This document shows, in pieces, positions 4,529 to 6,068 of a stretch of 6,068 bases of DNA (position 1 is its first letter; each line of letters begins with the position of its first letter). Below the pieces are notes generated by a model, which saw nothing but the letters and a program-made list of their open reading frames with translations, did not search any database and had not been told where the DNA came from. The stretch spans positions 1 through 6,068 of the forward strand of contig CALMWM010000525.1 of NCBI GenBank assembly GCA_937873435.1, written 5' to 3'. This DNA comes from an uncultured Gallionellaceae bacterium (lineage in GTDB: Bacteria > Pseudomonadota > Gammaproteobacteria > Burkholderiales > Sulfuricellaceae). Made by a program: the position numbers and the translations under genes.

Positions 4529-6068
4529 ATGTTTTTTCTGCGACCGCTCTACCGGCTTGGCCTTGTTTTGATGGGCACGGCCCTGCTGCTCCAGATGCCC
4601 CATGCGGACGCCGGCAATGCGGCCACGGTGCGGATCGGCGTGCTGGCCTACAAAGGCGCCGAGGCGGTACAGGAGGATTGGTCGCATGTCAGGAATTGGC
4701 TAGACGCCGCCATTCCCGGCCATCGCTTCATCCTCCTCGATTTCGACCAGGCCGGGCTGACGCGCGCGGTGCACCAGCGGGCCGTTGATTTCGTCATCAC
4801 CAGCAGCGGCCACTATGTCTCCCTCGAACATAGCGATGGCGCCAGTCGCATCGCGACCATCGAGTCGCCTTGGGCGCCATCGCCGAGGCAATCGATCGGC
4901 TCGGCAATCGTGGTGCGCAACGATGCACGCTTGTACGCATTGGCGGATTTGGCTGGCAGGCATGTCCTGGCGGTCGACCCGGACGCGTTCGGGGGCTACC
5001 AGATCGCCGCGCGCGAATTGCGGCAAGCCGGTGTCGATCCCGAACACGATCTCGCCAGGCTACAGTTCACGGGTTTTCCGGTTCAGCAAATCGTGCGCGA
5101 GGTTCGCGCCGGTCGAGCCGATGCGGGCATCATTCGCACCTGCCTGCTTGAGCAGATGATCGAAAACGGCGAGATCGGCGCCGGGGCGTTGCGCGTGCTG
5201 GCGCCGCTCGCCGCCCAGGGTTTCCGCTGCCAAACCTCGTCGCGCTTATATCCCGACTGGCCGTTCGCCGCCTTGCGCGACACTCCGGCGGAACTCTCCA
5301 AGCAGGTGGCCATCGCCTTGTTGCGAATGCCGCGTACCGCGGATGGCTATAGCTGGACCGTGCCGGCCGATTATCAGGTTGTCGACGAGCTGTTCCGCGA
5401 ACTGAGAATCGGCCCTTATGCCTATTTGCGCCAGTGGACCTTCGAGGGCGTGTTGCGGCGCTATTGGGGTTGGTTGTTGCTGACTTTGGCCTTGTTGGTT
5501 GCCTGGGCAGTGCATACCGTGCGGGTCGAACACCTGGTGAGTCAGCGCACCCGTGCGCTACGCGCCGCGCAGGAGGAACAGCGACGCATGGCGGAAGAAG
5601 CGCGCCTGCGTCAAACCACGCTCGACCATACCGCGCGGCTGGCCATCCTCGGCGAAATGGCCAGTGCGATTGCGCACGAGTTGAACCAGCCGCTGGCGGC
5701 GATCCGCAATTTCGCGCGCGGCATGGCGCTGCGCATTACCGCAGGACGGCTGGATTCGGCGCCCTTGCTGGAAGGAACCGGCGAAATCGTCACCCAAAGC
5801 GAGCGGGCGGCAGGCATCATTCGCAACATCCGCGCTTTCGCGCAAAAAAGAACGTCGGAACAGAAATCGGTCGATCCAATTGCGGTTCTGGACGAAGCCA
5901 TTGCCCTGTTCAGCGGCACCCACCCGCTAGCCCGCATCGTTTGGCGGCCCGCAGTGGCGCAGGGTTCGGCCAAGGTGCTGGCCGATCCCTTGCAGATCCA
6001 GCAGGTCATGCTCAATTTGCTGAATAACGCGCTGGATGCGCAGCAGACCGCCGGACGCGCAGACGAAC
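4529..6068 (+). CDS. Sensor histidine kinase with PhnD/TtrS-like periplasmic binding domain (C-terminus beyond the right edge)
   Basis: At least 513 codons are open from ATG 4529 to the edge. Domains in order: signal sequence or first membrane segment (about 1-28, FFLRPLYRLGLVLMGTALLL, then a possible cleavage at ADA-G); a periplasmic phosphonate-binding-like domain (about 34-290: TVRIGVLAYKG, SAIVVRNDARLYALADLAG, RHVLAVDPDAFGGYQ, ADAGIIRTC); a membrane helix (about 312-333, YWGWLLLTLALLVAWAV); a coiled linker (335-370); HisKA with phosphoacceptor His383 in AIAHELNQPLAAIRNFARG; and the ATPase N-box NLLNNA (496-501). G-boxes lie beyond the window. The layout matches TtrS-type sensors, which in Salmonella detect tetrathionate and phosphorylate a LuxR-type regulator. 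The H-box is of the FixL/DctB kind. The ligand here cannot be named. Cysteines 205 and 234 lie in the sensor domain. Upstream the frame closes at TAA 4514-4516, so 4529 is the only plausible full-length start, though its ribosome site is weak. The regulator is probably downstream. Confidence 0.9.
   Translation, partial: MFFLRPLYRLGLVLMGTALLLQMPHADAGNAATVRIGVLAYKGAEAVQEDWSHVRNWLDAAIPGHRFILLDFDQAGLTRAVHQRAVDFVITSSGHYVSLEHSDGASRIATIESPWAPSPRQSIGSAIVVRNDARLYALADLAGRHVLAVDPDAFGGYQIAARELRQAGVDPEHDLARLQFTGFPVQQIVREVRAGRADAGIIRTCLLEQMIENGEIGAGALRVLAPLAAQGFRCQTSSRLYPDWPFAALRDTPAELSKQVAIALLRMPRTADGYSWTVPADYQVVDELFRELRIGPYAYLRQWTFEGVLRRYWGWLLLTLALLVAWAVHTVRVEHLVSQRTRALRAAQEEQRRMAEEARLRQTTLDHTARLAILGEMASAIAHELNQPLAAIRNFARGMALRITAGRLDSAPLLEGTGEIVTQSERAAGIIRNIRAFAQKRTSEQKSVDPIAVLDEAIALFSGTHPLARIVWRPAVAQGSAKVLADPLQIQQVMLNLLNNALDAQQTAGRADE

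Noticed and set aside
5434..6027. Plus-strand frame and several minus-strand frames inside the kinase region
   Set aside because: The kinase frame is open from 4529 to the edge with H-box and N-box motifs; the others are shadows.

Overview
The window looks like chromosomal DNA from a GC-rich proteobacterium. It is most likely a betaproteobacterium, judging by the NodI/NodJ-like ABC pair with a linked small alpha/beta hydrolase, the DUF2784 protein, and the repeat types between genes. That placement rests on family resemblance from memory and not on a search. Coding is mostly GC-rich; one 60-base line of the ABC ATPase gene counts to about 77% GC. A distinctly AT-rich patch lies at about 2740-3095, where three hand-counted lines gave 25-37% GC.

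Layout: everything left of about 3095 is on the minus strand and everything from 3161 is on the plus strand. Reading leftward from the strand switch, there is a broken GIY-YIG nuclease gene (3035-2737), a small alpha/beta hydrolase (2645-2043) and an ABC ATPase (2055-1144, overlapping the hydrolase by 13 bases). A 123-bp inverted-repeat element (1014-1136) follows, then an ABC-2 permease (1005-214), a short gap with a perfect 16-bp palindrome, and the first 39 codons of a MoxR-type AAA+ ATPase that leaves the window at base 1. The hydrolase, ATPase and permease probably form one transcription unit making a NodIJ-like exporter plus a companion hydrolase; the substrate cannot be told from sequence. 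Reading rightward there is a two-gene toxin-antitoxin module (antitoxin 3161-3376, PemK/MazF-type toxin 3373-3717, 4-base overlap), a DUF2784 membrane protein (3753-4118), a small lipoprotein (4164-4445) with a possible terminator behind it, and a large membrane sensor histidine kinase (from 4529 to the window edge). The kinase has a PhnD/TtrS-like periplasmic binding domain.

The most useful points are these. First, the apparent 364-codon reading frame 2043-3137 is not one gene. It joins a frameshifted GIY-YIG nuclease to an intact hydrolase that probably starts at TTG. Second, a MITE/REP-like palindromic element fills almost the whole gap between the ABC ATPase and permease genes and reaches to within 8 bases of the permease start. 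Third, the AT-rich nuclease remnant lies between sequences resembling dispersed intergenic repeats and next to a toxin-antitoxin module, which suggests a small region of gene traffic. Fourth, the kinase sensor domain carries two cysteines that could be functional. No clearly new multi-gene system is visible; the remaining genes belong to known families.
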